Assembly (NCBI GenBank): GCA_033398695.1
Contig: CM065803.1
Coordinates: forward strand, 43,391,501-43,455,500
DNA: 64,000 nucleotides
Direction: 5' to 3'
From: Orobanche coerulescens
Lineage: Eukaryota; Streptophyta; Magnoliopsida; Lamiales; Orobanchaceae
Both the position numbers and the translations under genes were made by a program. Positions 34,901 through 43,614 of the stretch are shown piece by piece. How positions within the stretch are numbered: the stretch's first letter is position 1; each line of letters begins with the position of its first letter. The notes beneath the pieces were generated by a model. That model had not been told where the DNA came from. It saw only the letters and a program-made list of their open reading frames with translations, and did no database searches.

Positions 34901-35159
34901 GTAAGCTTTCGTTAGATAATTTCATTTTGGGAAGGAGAGAGTGTCATATTGTTCTCAATGTATATCCAAGTATATCTACTTCTTCAGGCAGTGGTGGTTA
35001 AACCTCCAACTTAGTTGAAGGTCGAATATAAGTCGAATGTAAAAAGGATTAATGTCTTGTTGCAGGGCATTGCTGGGAAGTGTTAGCAACTACTGTGCCC
35101 ATCACGCCTATTGCCCCGTTCTCGTCGTGGAACCTCCTGCCAAACAGCCTCATGACTGA
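19768..35159 (+). CDS. Universal stress protein (USP) A-like domain protein, four exons
   Basis: Exons 19768-19996, 22527-22630, 34752-34870 and 35066-35159 join to a 546-nt frame (181 aa) with GT-AG introns and phases 1, 0 and 2. The protein begins with an 11-residue leader, then the USP beta strand MKVLVAIDESDES, an acidic loop (residues 45-55), YPAGPVVYATTP, helix SVKKAQEENAANILSRA, and the strand ETLVLQGDPKDKICQAA. The ATP-binding signature G-X2-G-X9-G-S is complete at residues 142-156 (GSRG...GS). The C-terminus is CPVLVVEPPAKQPHD. Plant USPs of this size are small cytosolic ATP-binding proteins linked to stress responses. No frameshift or stop is visible, so the gene looks functional. 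Intron 2 is 12.1 kb because of nested transposons. Confidence 0.93.
20092..21390. other. USP intron 1, proximal part: repeat debris
   Basis: Holds a GGCG-rich dispersed repeat fragment at about 20335-20430 (AAGGCGCAAGGCG, GAGGCGAGGCGTAAGCCTCGAGGCG) and a MITE-like stretch at about 20803-21340 starting GGGGTGTATTGGTC, with internal GGAGTTT motifs. Terminal repeats could not be paired. No gene seen. Confidence 0.45.
21391..21890 (+). mobile_element. hAT transposon 5' fragment with transposase start
   Basis: Starts TAGTGTTGCCAC like a hAT terminus, followed by CCGGACC/GGGCCGG-rich subterminal repeats (21410-21545). About 240 bp further on, ATG at 21789 opens MSHFRGNRGKSINVDAEED, an acidic N-terminus similar to plant hAT transposases. 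The frame decays after about 40 codons and no right end is present: a truncated 5' fragment inside USP intron 1. Confidence 0.5.
22527..22630 (+). CDS. USP exon 2
   Basis: 104 nt between TTTCGTAG and GTGGGT. It encodes VVYATTPMVDSVKKAQEEN and LSRAMHLCKQKK. The first codon is completed by the last G of exon 1. Confidence 0.92.
23146..26192 (-). repeat. Element B 3' LTR
   Basis: Contains a U3 cluster of CTATCGGCCGATAG (25408-25494) directly upstream, in element sense, of a TATA box (CACTATAAATG at 25388-25398). Leader splice-donor-like AGAGGTAAGA near 25200. GC-rich tandem units with CCCGTCGGAC cores at 24190-24315. Confidence 0.92.
25421..25434. promoter_or_regulatory. CTATCGGCCGATAG palindrome, element B left LTR
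   Basis: Perfect 14-bp palindrome with partial copies on both sides (TATCGGCC), about 25 bp upstream of the TATA box in element sense. The second LTR copy is at 30765-30778. Confidence 0.8.
26193..28474 (-). other. Element B internal region without genes
   Basis: 2.3 kb with only short random frames. It carries the polypurine tract with the inverted repeat AGTTTCGTCCCGAAACT next to it, a poly(T) run at about 27811-27829, and a GTAAG donor-like site at 28286-28290 (minus) after the primer site. Confidence 0.8.
28475..31536 (-). repeat. Element B 5' LTR
   Basis: Same modules as the sister LTR: palindrome cluster 30752-30839, TATA box at about 30728-30738, tandem units 29520-29645. Differences from the sister copy cluster at CAG/CTG sites. 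Confidence 0.92.
31992..32546. other. USP intron 2 sequence, no element recognised
   Basis: AT-rich intronic sequence between the hAT-type MITE and the SINE target duplication. No supportable ORF. Confidence 0.5.
32565..32980 (-). mobile_element. tRNA-derived SINE
   Basis: Minus-strand element with a Pol III promoter: A-box-like TGGCGCAGGTTGCC at the head and B-box GGTTCAATTCC about 50 bp downstream (plus 32924-32934). It is flanked by an 18-bp direct duplication GCATGAAATTGTGTTTTT (32547-32564 and 32981-32998), as expected for LINE-driven insertion. The body carries AACCTGCGGTTGGATTATGG and related sequence without coding capacity. The exact 3' end in the T-rich tract is uncertain. Confidence 0.82.
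32999..33931. other. USP intron 2 spacer with an inverted-repeat patch
   Basis: 33088-33224 holds alternating copies of TGTAGTGCATCC and its complement GGATGCACTACA, bounded by AGACCCCATG / CATGGGGGTCT. The rest is AT-rich with no ORF supported. Confidence 0.55.
33088..33224. repeat. ATGCACTACATG inverted-repeat cluster
   Basis: Four or more copies of a 12-mer in both orientations can fold into alternative hairpins. Possibly a foldback MITE remnant; no target duplication identified. Confidence 0.6.
33932..34406. mobile_element. hAT-type MITE
   Basis: Terminal inverted repeats TAGGGGTGG and (reversed) TAGGGGTGGCAAAATATAACG. 8-bp flanks TATATGTG / CATATCTG match at 6 of 8. The interior is filled with GGTATTTCGGTAT/ATACCGAAATACC repeats in both orientations. 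It has no transposase; the isoleucine/tyrosine-rich frames crossing it are by-products of the repeats. Confidence 0.75.
34407..34751. other. USP intron 2 distal end
   Basis: Ordinary AT-rich intronic sequence ending in the acceptor CCTCATTTCAG|GTC at 34751/34752. Confidence 0.6.
34752..34870 (+). CDS. USP exon 3
   Basis: 119 nt encoding VKAETLVLQGDPKDKICQAA and VDLVVVGSRGFGMIK plus two bases of the next codon. It carries the first two glycines of the ATP-binding signature. Donor AG|GTACGT. Confidence 0.93.
35066..35159 (+). CDS. USP exon 4 and stop
   Basis: 94 nt after TTGTTGCAG, encoding the last GS of the ATP-binding motif, the strand CPVLVVEPP and the TGA stop at 35157-35159. Confidence 0.93.
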
Positions 35160-35498
35160 AAAAAGATGAAAGAAAAAGGCATCTAATAATAATGTGGTGT
35201 GTGATTTAGTGTTTGTTCCCCAATGTATTCGTCGTTTTTCTTACGAAATGATAAAGACCGGATCGAGTAATGTGATCAGTAAAAAAAAAAGAAAGCTGTT
35301 TCTAAATATTCGTTGTCTAAAAATTCATACTAATATCATAAATATTACCAATCAATTCTGTTTTTCAGACGTATAAATTGCAAATGACATGTTGCGAAGT
35401 TGGGAATTGGTTTTGGTAAATCAACGGCTGTGACAACTGCTTTACTAAGGTTTAACGTAGCCATTATAAAAAAAGAATTCCAAAATTCTCGATATATA
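35160..35498. other. USP 3' UTR and downstream spacer
   Basis: AATAAT words at about 35186 could serve as polyadenylation signals. No further coding frame is supported. Confidence 0.4.
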
Positions 35499-35826
35499 GT
35501 GGCGCGTTCTATGCAGTATCAATATTAGATGCAGTACCAATATTAGATGCAGTACTTTACAGTACTAATTTATGCATGAATTTTGCATGAAATATATACA
35601 TTTTGTGCATCAAAATTTCAATGCATTAAAATATGCAATATATGCATCAAAATATCGATGCATTAAAATATTAGATTATATGTATCAAATATATTGTATA
35701 TTTTAATGCATTGAAATTTTGATGTACGAAATACATATATTTCATGCATAATTAGTGCAAAATTCATGCATAAATTAGTAATGTAAAGTACTGCATTGAA
35801 TATTAGTATTGCATAGAACGCGCCCC
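35499..35826. mobile_element. Foldback MITE downstream of USP
   Basis: Left arm GTGGCGCGTTCTATGCAGTA pairs with the reversed right arm GGGGCGCGTTCTATGCAATA, and the inverted similarity continues inward for most of the 328 bp (ATGCATCAAAAT-type words in both orientations). Flanked by TATATATA on both sides. Superfamily not assigned. Confidence 0.75.
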
Positions 35827-36808
35827 TATATATATATATATATATATCTTATATTATATATTAAAAAATTCGGTCCGGATATTTAATGTTAAGTCTTAAT
35901 GTTCTATAAAATTGGTTAGGAATAGATTAGGCATGCGAATGGTTGGGGAATTGATTAGGCATGCGAATATGAAGTGTTAACCATTCAGTACCTAAATTTA
36001 ATGTGCAAGAGTAATTGTGCACAAAAAAGGTATTGTACAACTAGTTGAATGCTGCCTTCAATTCAATTTTCTATATGGGCGAATTCAATGTAATTATATG
36101 ATGGGATCCGGATCATCTTCTATAATATTAATTGTTGTTACAGTTTTAGGAAAACCAAAAGACATTTTAATTAGTGATCAGGAGCTTATAAATAACAACC
36201 GAATAGACATCAGTTTATACATCATTGGTCGAAACCAAAAAGAAAAGATCTACCATCTCTATCACCAATCTGTTTATAATCACAACAACAACACCATATA
36301 CCATCCTAATCTCATCCTCCTCAACTCACAATCTATTAGGCTTCATTAACTATCTGAATAAACAAGATAACAAAAATAACAAATATGTTATTCTTTTTTC
36401 TTGATTCGTTCAAAAACACAAAAAAAAAAAAAACGAAAAACATTTTATGCCGAACCTACCCGAGACCCTCCAAAGGATCTTGAAGCCGTGGTGTTGGTCG
36501 TGGTCTTCTTGCTTCTTCAAAGATTAACCGTCTATATAAAACAGAGTGCTCGGTTGGATCGGTTGAAAGATCTTGTTGTTGATTCGGTTATTGCTGTTGA
36601 TGGATTTGTATTTGATGGTGGTGGTTATCATTGGGTCTTAATCAGTGGTTAGATGAGATGAGTTTGTGGAGATGAAAGGTTGGTGAGAGGAGATGTGAGA
36701 GAAGCGGCGATTGTTTCTATGTGTGTGAGATTAGGTTGTGCAAATGAAACCTTTTATTTAGGGTTAGTATCTAATTACCGGATATAATTTGTCTTTGGAC
36801 CGGTTTAT
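35827..36808. other. Intergenic spacer, possible gene fragments
   Basis: Contains a TATATA run, a repeated GATTAGGCATGCGAAT (35925-35970) and a stretch around 36450-36490 (ACCTACCCGAGACC...GATCTTGAAGCCG) that is similar to 46580-46615 on the other side of element C. On the minus strand 36660-36780 looks like a TATA box plus CT-rich leader, but the following frame is only about 27 codons. No gene can be claimed. Confidence 0.4.
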
Positions 36809-38703
36809 TGCAACACCCCTAGGATATTCAGGGTATATTACAGCGTCGTGGATCCCACATGGGACCCACCAGGCTGAATGACCAAACATACTCATCGAAT
36901 CATGGAATCAACATAATAACACATAATCATAAAGACGCAAAACAAAATAATCCACCCGGTTCAACCGGTCAAACACAACACAATCATCCAACTCCAATAT
37001 AATAGACAAACATTTCAATCCAAACAAACCAAAGCTCCTAAGTACTCGAGTACTTCTATTAGTTTACAAATAGATAATCGCATCAAAAGACAGAAAACCA
37101 TAAAACACACTCATGCACAATCACCACGCCCGACCATCATCCACGTACTAGTCCAACGCCCGTTCGTCTCCATGAACCTGATTTGAAATTCATAAAACGA
37201 ATTTCTCCAAAACGGGTCCCCAAAAGGGGTTAGCAATAACGCTAGTACAAGTAACCAAATGAACAACTTACACCTTAAACATATAGTCAATGCATGCAAT
37301 CATGAAAATATCGGTTGAAACACATATTTCCGGAAACGCCGTAATCCAAAACACATTTACAAAATGCACCACAATTAACCGCGGACCCACGCCTCTGTGG
37401 ATCCCTACCGAGACCCCGTCGGATCTAACCCGTAGTGGTTAAAAGCAACTCGCGGACCCACGCCTTTGTGGACCCCTACCGAGACCTCATCGGATCTAAC
37501 CCATAGTGAGCATACACACACATTACTCATGCAATACTACCATGTTAAGATTGTAAGTTCATAAGGGTACTTGCCTCGATCAATAGACGGTGACACGAAC
37601 GAAAAAGAAGAATCAAACACGACCGCGAGGAACTGGGGAAAACAAAACTAACGATTCGAAGAATACAATCACAACCACTTCTAAACGAATACGGAAATGG
37701 AATACACCCAAAAACCCGCCTGTGATTCATGTATATTCGTACAAGAACAACAACGAGGGCGGACCACAACCAAACCCTCTCGATTACGCAAACATCACGA
37801 AATATACCATGAATCCTTAGGGAAACCAAGAATACAACCAAGATTAATCATATTCATCATGAATTAATCAACAACACGGAACAAATCGGACAAAAATGCG
37901 AAAACTCCCAAATCTCCCCAAAAATAGGGTTCTAGATGATTTACCTTGATTCAAGAGGTAGAGAATGATTAGATGATGATAAATTGGTGCTAGAGACTCG
38001 AAATCTTGGATGGATGATGATAATCGCCCCACTCCAAGCTCCAAATCGCCCAAATCGTCCAAGTCTCGGAGGAGAAAAGAAAAGGAAAAGAAATGAGCTC
38101 CCCCCGGTCAATTCTCTGGTTTTTATAACCAGAGGGTTATTAGCGTGCACTAACAATTACAAGTTAGCGTGCGCTATCGGGCTATATCGTGCGCTACCGG
38201 ACACCTAGCACGCGCTATTCCTCATTAATAATGTGCGCTAGACAAACGTAGCGTGCGCTAAACTGTTAGTCAAGAGGATTGAGATCGGAAACAGGCTCAC
38301 TGCCACTGCCAGGGCTCAACTCGCTAGCGCGCGCTACCAACAAGCTTAGCGTGCGCTACTGAAGGATGCGTAGCGTGCGCTATACAATAATATTAGCGCG
38401 CGTTAAGCACAGGATAACAACGGTCCTAAACACTGAAACACGACAGAAGCATCAAACGGAACAACACAATACGCATGATAACATACAATGGATTTACGGC
38501 AACCCCGAACGGCGGTTCCGAACAACAATTACGAGAATTAGATCAATAAGCGACGGAAGAACCAATAAACGTAGAATTGGATGACCAACATGTCTCGAAA
38601 CAAATAATCTCGAAAATCAATACGGTTACACCAGGGTCGCTAAAAAAACGAGAAATACACCGAAAATGAAAATACCGGGAAAAAGAAAAATGCGGATATT
38701 ACA
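36809..38703 (-). repeat. Element C 3' LTR (palindrome region shortened)
   Basis: TATA box GTTATAAAAACC (plus 38119-38130) lies about 10 bp downstream, in element sense, of the first TAGCGTGC-type palindrome. Tandem GC-rich units (GGTAGGG...GACCCCGTCGGATC cores) at 37380-37505. Donor-like CAAGGTAAATC near 37945. Confidence 0.92.
38133..38409 (-). repeat. TAGCGYGCGCTA palindrome cluster, element C left LTR
   Basis: About ten irregularly spaced copies of TAGCGTGCGCTA / TAGCGCGCGCTA and close variants. Confidence 0.85.
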
Positions 38704-38738
38704 TTCTACCCCTCAAAAAATAAGTTTCATCCCGAAAC

Positions 38739-39632
38739 TTAAGAAATAAACAACTCGGGGTACCTAGCACGCATGCTATCCTCGGTTTCCCAAGTCACTT
38801 CCTCGACACCATGTCTCGACCACTGCACTTTGACCAAGGGAATGGTCTTATGCCTCAGTCGCTTCTCACGGTGCTCCAAAATCTTCAAGGGACACTCCTC
38901 AAAGGTAATATCCTCGGCGACATCAATCTCACCATAGTCGATGATGTGACTAGGATCCAGAACATATTTCCTCAATTGGGAAACATGGAAAACGCTATGA
39001 ATGTGACTCAAGGCCGGAGGTAGCGCCAAACGGTATGCCAACTCACCGACTCGCTCGAGAATCTCAAAGGGCCCAATAAATCTTGGACTCAACTTTCCCT
39101 TCTTCTCGAAGCGGAAAACTCCCCTCATCGGCGACACCTTTAGCAAAACATGGTCTCCCACCTCGAACTCCAAAGGTCGACGACGGACGTCGGCATACGA
39201 CTTCTGTCGACTCTGAGCAGTCAACATCCGTTCCCGAATCAATTCCACCTTCCGCCTCGTCTCTATAGCGATATCCGGTTCGGTCCCGACCAAATCGGAC
39301 GCCTCGTTCCAACAGATCGGCGATGGACAATGTCGCCCATAAAGCCCCTCATACGGTGCCATTCGAATCGACGCGTGCCAACTATTATTGTACGTGAATT
39401 CGATCAGTGGCAAATGCTCCTCCCAGTCACTGCTCCAGTCGAGAGCACAAGCGCGCAACATGTCCTCGAACGTCTGGATAGTGCGTTCCGACTGTCCATC
39501 TGACTGGGGATGAAAATAGGTACTCAAACGCAGACGAGTACCCAGCGCCTTATGCACCGCCTGCCAAAAGTGCGATACAAAACGGCCATCCCGATCTGAA
39601 ACAATAGATTTCGGAGTACCGTGAAGCCTCAC
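38739..39632 (-). pseudogene. Element C integrase core and chromodomain-like tail
   Basis: 297-aa frame from [18 protein letters not shown] (second catalytic Asp) through [15 protein letters not shown] (catalytic Glu), the GPY/F module ([16 protein letters not shown]) and the tail [19 protein letters not shown]...VTWETEDSM. The first catalytic Asp lies upstream, beyond a TAG just before the frame (39638 region). The ATG is internal; the true product derives from the polyprotein. Confidence 0.88.
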
Positions 39633-39800
39633 AATCTATGCAATAAACACACGAGCCAACCTCTCCGGGCCCCAAGTATCCTTGATGCCCAGAAAATGTG
39701 CTGACTTGGTCAGACGGTCAACAATCACCCAAACCATATTCATGCCCGATCTCGATCTCGGCAAACTCGTGATGAAGTCCATCGAAATATCTTCCCATTT

Positions 39801-40490
39801 TCATTCCGGGATGGGAAGCGACTGCAATAACCCAGCCGGTCGCTGATGCTCGATTTTGACCTGTTGACAAGTCAAACATCTCGCTACAAATCGTGCGACC
39901 TCCTCCTTCATATCATTCCACCAAAAATTCCCCCGCAGGTCCTTGTACATCTTACTCGAACCAGGATGAATGGAGTAAGGCATAGCATGGGCCTCCCGTA
40001 AAATACTCTGCTTCAATTTCAAGTCGTTCGGTACACAGAGCCGACTCTGGAATCTCAACACACCATCCTCGTGAATCACAAACCCGGGAGACTTCCCCTT
40101 GAGAATATTTTCCCGAATTTGAGAAATCATCGGATCCTCCAATTGCTTTAGTTTAATTTCATCGACCAACGACGACGAAATCTCTACAGCGCAAAGTTGA
40201 CTGACCGCTCCCGGCAATAAAATCTCAACATCCAACTGTATCAAAACCCGCTGAAGCTCAGATTGAGACGTAAGGATCTCAAGTGTCCTCAACGCAACCG
40301 GTTTCCGACTCAAGGCGTCGGCCATGATGTTCGCCTTGCCCGGATGATAAAGGATTTCGAGGTCGTAATCCTTAATCAACTCCAACCACCTCCTCTGCCT
40401 CATATTCAACTCCCGTTGAGTGAATATATACTTCAAACTTTTATATCGGTAAAAATATGACATGCAAAGCCAAAAAGATAGTGACGCCAA
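39801..40490 (-). pseudogene. Element C RNase H end and integrase zinc finger
   Basis: Contains the RNase H/tether segment ([37 protein letters not shown]) and the integrase HHCC zinc finger ([18 protein letters not shown]...[16 protein letters not shown]). It joins the RT frame through a frameshift near 40440 and ends in a stop at 39801 where a Trp codon is expected. Confidence 0.85.
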
Positions 40491-41896
40491 ATCTTGGGCG
40501 CAAAAACAACTGCCGCTAACTCCAAATCATGAGTAGGGTAGTTGAGATCATACGGCCTCAACTGTCTCGACGCATACGCAATGGTCTTGCCGTGCTGCAT
40601 CAGTACGCACCCAAGACCCTGACCCGAAGCATCACTATAAACAACAAAACCCTCGTTGCCACACGACAACGCTAAAACCGGGGCTGAAGTTAAACGCCTC
40701 TTAAGCTCCTCAAAACTCGCCTGCCTCTCGTCATTCCAGACGAACGTCTCAGACTTCTGGAGCAACTGTGTAAGTGGCCGAGCTAGTTTCGAGAAACCTT
40801 CGACGAACCTACGGTAGTAGCCAGCCAAACCCAAGAAAGTACGGACTTCCTTCACGTTCTTAGGCGGTGCCCAATCTAACACTGCCTCGATCTTCTGCGG
40901 ATTCACACAGACTCCCTCGGCTAAAATTACGTGACCTAGAAACATCACCTCCTTCAGCCAGAACTCACATTTCGAGAACTTCGCATAGAGTTGCTCGGTC
41001 TTCAAAATGCCTAATACCACTCGCAGATGATGCGCGTGCTCCTCCTCGTTCCTCGAATAAATAAGGATATCGTCAATGAAGACGACGACACACTTATCCA
41101 AATAATCGATAAAGACCTTGTTCATCAACTGCATGAACACCGCCGGCGCGTTGGTTAACCCGAAGGGCATGACCACAAATTCATAATGTCTGTATCTCGT
41201 CCGAAAAGCAGTTTTTGGAACATCGGACTCCTTAACCCGAAGTTGATAGTACCCCGATCTCAAGTCGATCTTCGAGAATACCGCCGCTCCCTGCAACTGA
41301 TCGAACAAGTCATCAATCCTCGGTAAGGGATACTTGTTCTTGATGGTCACCTTGTTTAGCTCGCGATAGTCGATACACAAACGCAGAGAACCATCCTTCT
41401 TCCGCACAAATAGAACCGGTGCGCCCCAAGGCAAAGCGCTCGGTCGAATATATCCCGACTCAAGAAGCTCACTCAACTGCTTCTTCAACTCGACCATCTT
41501 GGAAGGTGCCATGCGATACGGCGCCTTCGAAATCGGAGCTGCACCTGAATCTAACTCAATAGCAAACTCCACCTCACGGTCCGGTGGCAAACCTGGTAAC
41601 TCGTCAGGAAAAACGTCAGGAAATTCACTAACAACTGGAATCGACAAAAGCTAGACTCCACCACTCTCCGCCTTCAAGGCATAGCACCAATAACCAGTAC
41701 ACCACTTTCGCAGGAGTCTCATCACCTTCAAGGCGTTAATAACAAACTTGTGGTTTCCCCTCTTTCGCCCTGCGAAAGAGTGCTCGGTGCCGTCCTCGGC
41801 TAACATAGTGATGATTATCGTGCGGTAGTTCATGATCGCAGCATGTCGCTCGAGCCAATCATCCCCGAGAATTAAATCCTCACCCTCAATTCCCAC
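40433..41896 (-). pseudogene. Element C protease linker, reverse transcriptase and RNase H
   Basis: The upstream 81-aa piece (ILGDDWLERHAAIMNYR) is the C-terminal part of the protease; a stop at 41651 separates it from the 404-aa RT/RNase H frame. RT shows [73 protein letters not shown] and the active site [12 protein letters not shown]. RNase H shows [15 protein letters not shown] and [12 protein letters not shown]. The frame ends at a frameshift near 40440. Confidence 0.9.
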
Positions 41897-41914
41897 AACA
41901 ATAAGATTAGAGAG

Positions 41915-42616
41915 TCAAGCCCTCTCACAAATAAACACAGAGCAGTCTCGGACCTCCTGATCACCAACGATCCTATCACCACTAGGAAGCTTAACGATGA
42001 AAGGCTCATAAGGCGTCAAACAGTCGAGACTCAAACGGCGCACACAATCCAGAGAGATGAATGAATGTATAGCACCCGAATCGAAAAGCACACTAACAGA
42101 GTGAGAATGAATGTGAATGGTACCTGGGGCTACGGTGGCGGCTGGATCATTGGCCCTCATCATCTCATAAACACGCGGATGGGCTGAGCCGACCCTGGAA
42201 GTTCCCCCTCTGGCGGGCTGACCCCGACCTCTCTCTCGACTGGCACTCGGAGGAGACTGAGAAGCAAATGATCCTTGACTCACACTTGGTTCCCTAGGTG
42301 CTGGAATGGAAGCCTGGGCACCGAGAATTCTCTCTCTCTCCTCACAAAAAGCAGCCTTGTGGCCCGACTGGCCACACCGATTACATGTCAGCAAAGGGTC
42401 CGGACAAATACGACTGATGTGGCTCGGTCGGCCACAGTTAAAACACTTCACCTCTCTAGAAGGAGTACTGGTAGTTCCACGGAAACCCCCAGTAGAACGA
42501 GCAGGACTACCACCGGCGGAAAAGTTAGCAGACTGGAATTTCTGCTGACCCCCACCCTTGTGGCCCGAAAAACTACCGGCGGACTTCTGCTCTCTTGCTT
42601 TCGCGAGCCGCCTCAC
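41915..42616 (-). pseudogene. Element C gag C-terminus with two zinc knuckles and protease
   Basis: 233-aa frame. Two CX2CX4HX4C zinc knuckles occupy residues 58-71 and 78-91 (CFNCGRPSHISRIC and CNRCGQSGHKAAFC); these bind genomic RNA. The aspartic protease active site follows as LFDSGAIHSF at about residues 177-186. The frame ends in a stop at 41915. The connection to the gag N-terminus (42617-42850) is shifted. Confidence 0.88.
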
Positions 42617-42850
42617 TAGCCGTCACAGACATATCGTAAGCAAGGGCTCTACTCTGGCAATTCTTCAAAGTAGTGCAGACGAGCCCAGACATGTAGTCAC
42701 GAATCGACAATTTCATCCGCCTGGAGAAGTGGAAACTCTTGTCGCTCTCTTCTCTAACCTGGCCTTCACGAAGCCCAACTCCCGGTTGAAGTCAGCAATA
42801 GCATGAGAAACAGGGATATCCCGAGGCCGAGCGTCAAAGAAGGCATGGAC

Positions 42851-43387
42851 TCAAGCCTGTTTGACCGGCCACGGGCAATATTCGGTCTCTATTAGGTCCT
42901 TAAACGCATCCCATATAGTAGAGCGGTCCCTGGGCTCAACGGCCTCCAACCAGTTAGTAGCATCCCCAGTGAGAAAATACTGGGCAATAGGGACCTTATG
43001 GTCCTCGGGACAGTTGGTGGCAATAAAAACCTTGGATATCTCCTTGATCCACCCCTCCCAGCCAATCGGGTCTGAAGCTCTCGAAAACTGAGTAGGATGC
43101 ATCTTGATGACATCCTGAAGCCAACGGTCTGCTCCATCCCGAGCAGCATGGGCCGGATTTGGGTTCTGAACCGCCTGAGCTATCGCCGCCATCTGGTTCA
43201 CCATTTGCTGCATAACAGCCGCAACACCAAGGTCGGCGCCATCTTGAGTAGAAGCATGGCTTTGATGGTCATCGGTACTGCCGGCTCCAGAAGAATGCGA
43301 TGTGGCCGCCTCACCGGGTGCCCCACGTCCTCGGCCGCGTCCACGACCACGACCACGCCTACGACCACGGCCTCTTCCAGCATCCAT
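42851..43387 (-). pseudogene. Element C gag N-terminal part
   Basis: ATG at 43387 directly follows a CAG|T acceptor-like site. The protein starts MDAGRGRGRRRGRGRGRGRG, then a low-complexity Ser/His region and the gag core (MHPTQFSRASDPIGWEGW, GDATNWLEAVEPRDRS, LIETEYCPWP). It stops at 42851 by frameshift. A longer frame upstream to 43462 lies in the presumed leader intron and is not chosen. Confidence 0.85.
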
Positions 43388-43388
43388 A

Positions 43389-43494
43389 CTGATGTTAAGT
43401 AAGTAGCAAAAGCCATACGATGGTAAGTACCAGAAGAATCGAGAATCAAAGATGCGATACAAGGAAACAAGGAACAGAGTAAGGAAAAACTTAC
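43389..43494 (-). promoter_or_regulatory. Candidate leader intron of gypsy C
   Basis: GTAAG at 43494-43490 and AACATCAG ending at 43389 (minus strand), one base before the gag ATG. Same layout as in A and E. Confidence 0.5.
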
Positions 43495-43614
43495 GGGCAC
43501 TGGAAGCACCGGAATCATGGCAGCGTGATGACGATGTGCAAAACCAAACACAACAAGACCTAATAAACCGACAAGCCTAGGTATCCATAAACCTAGTGCT
43601 CTGATACCATTTTC

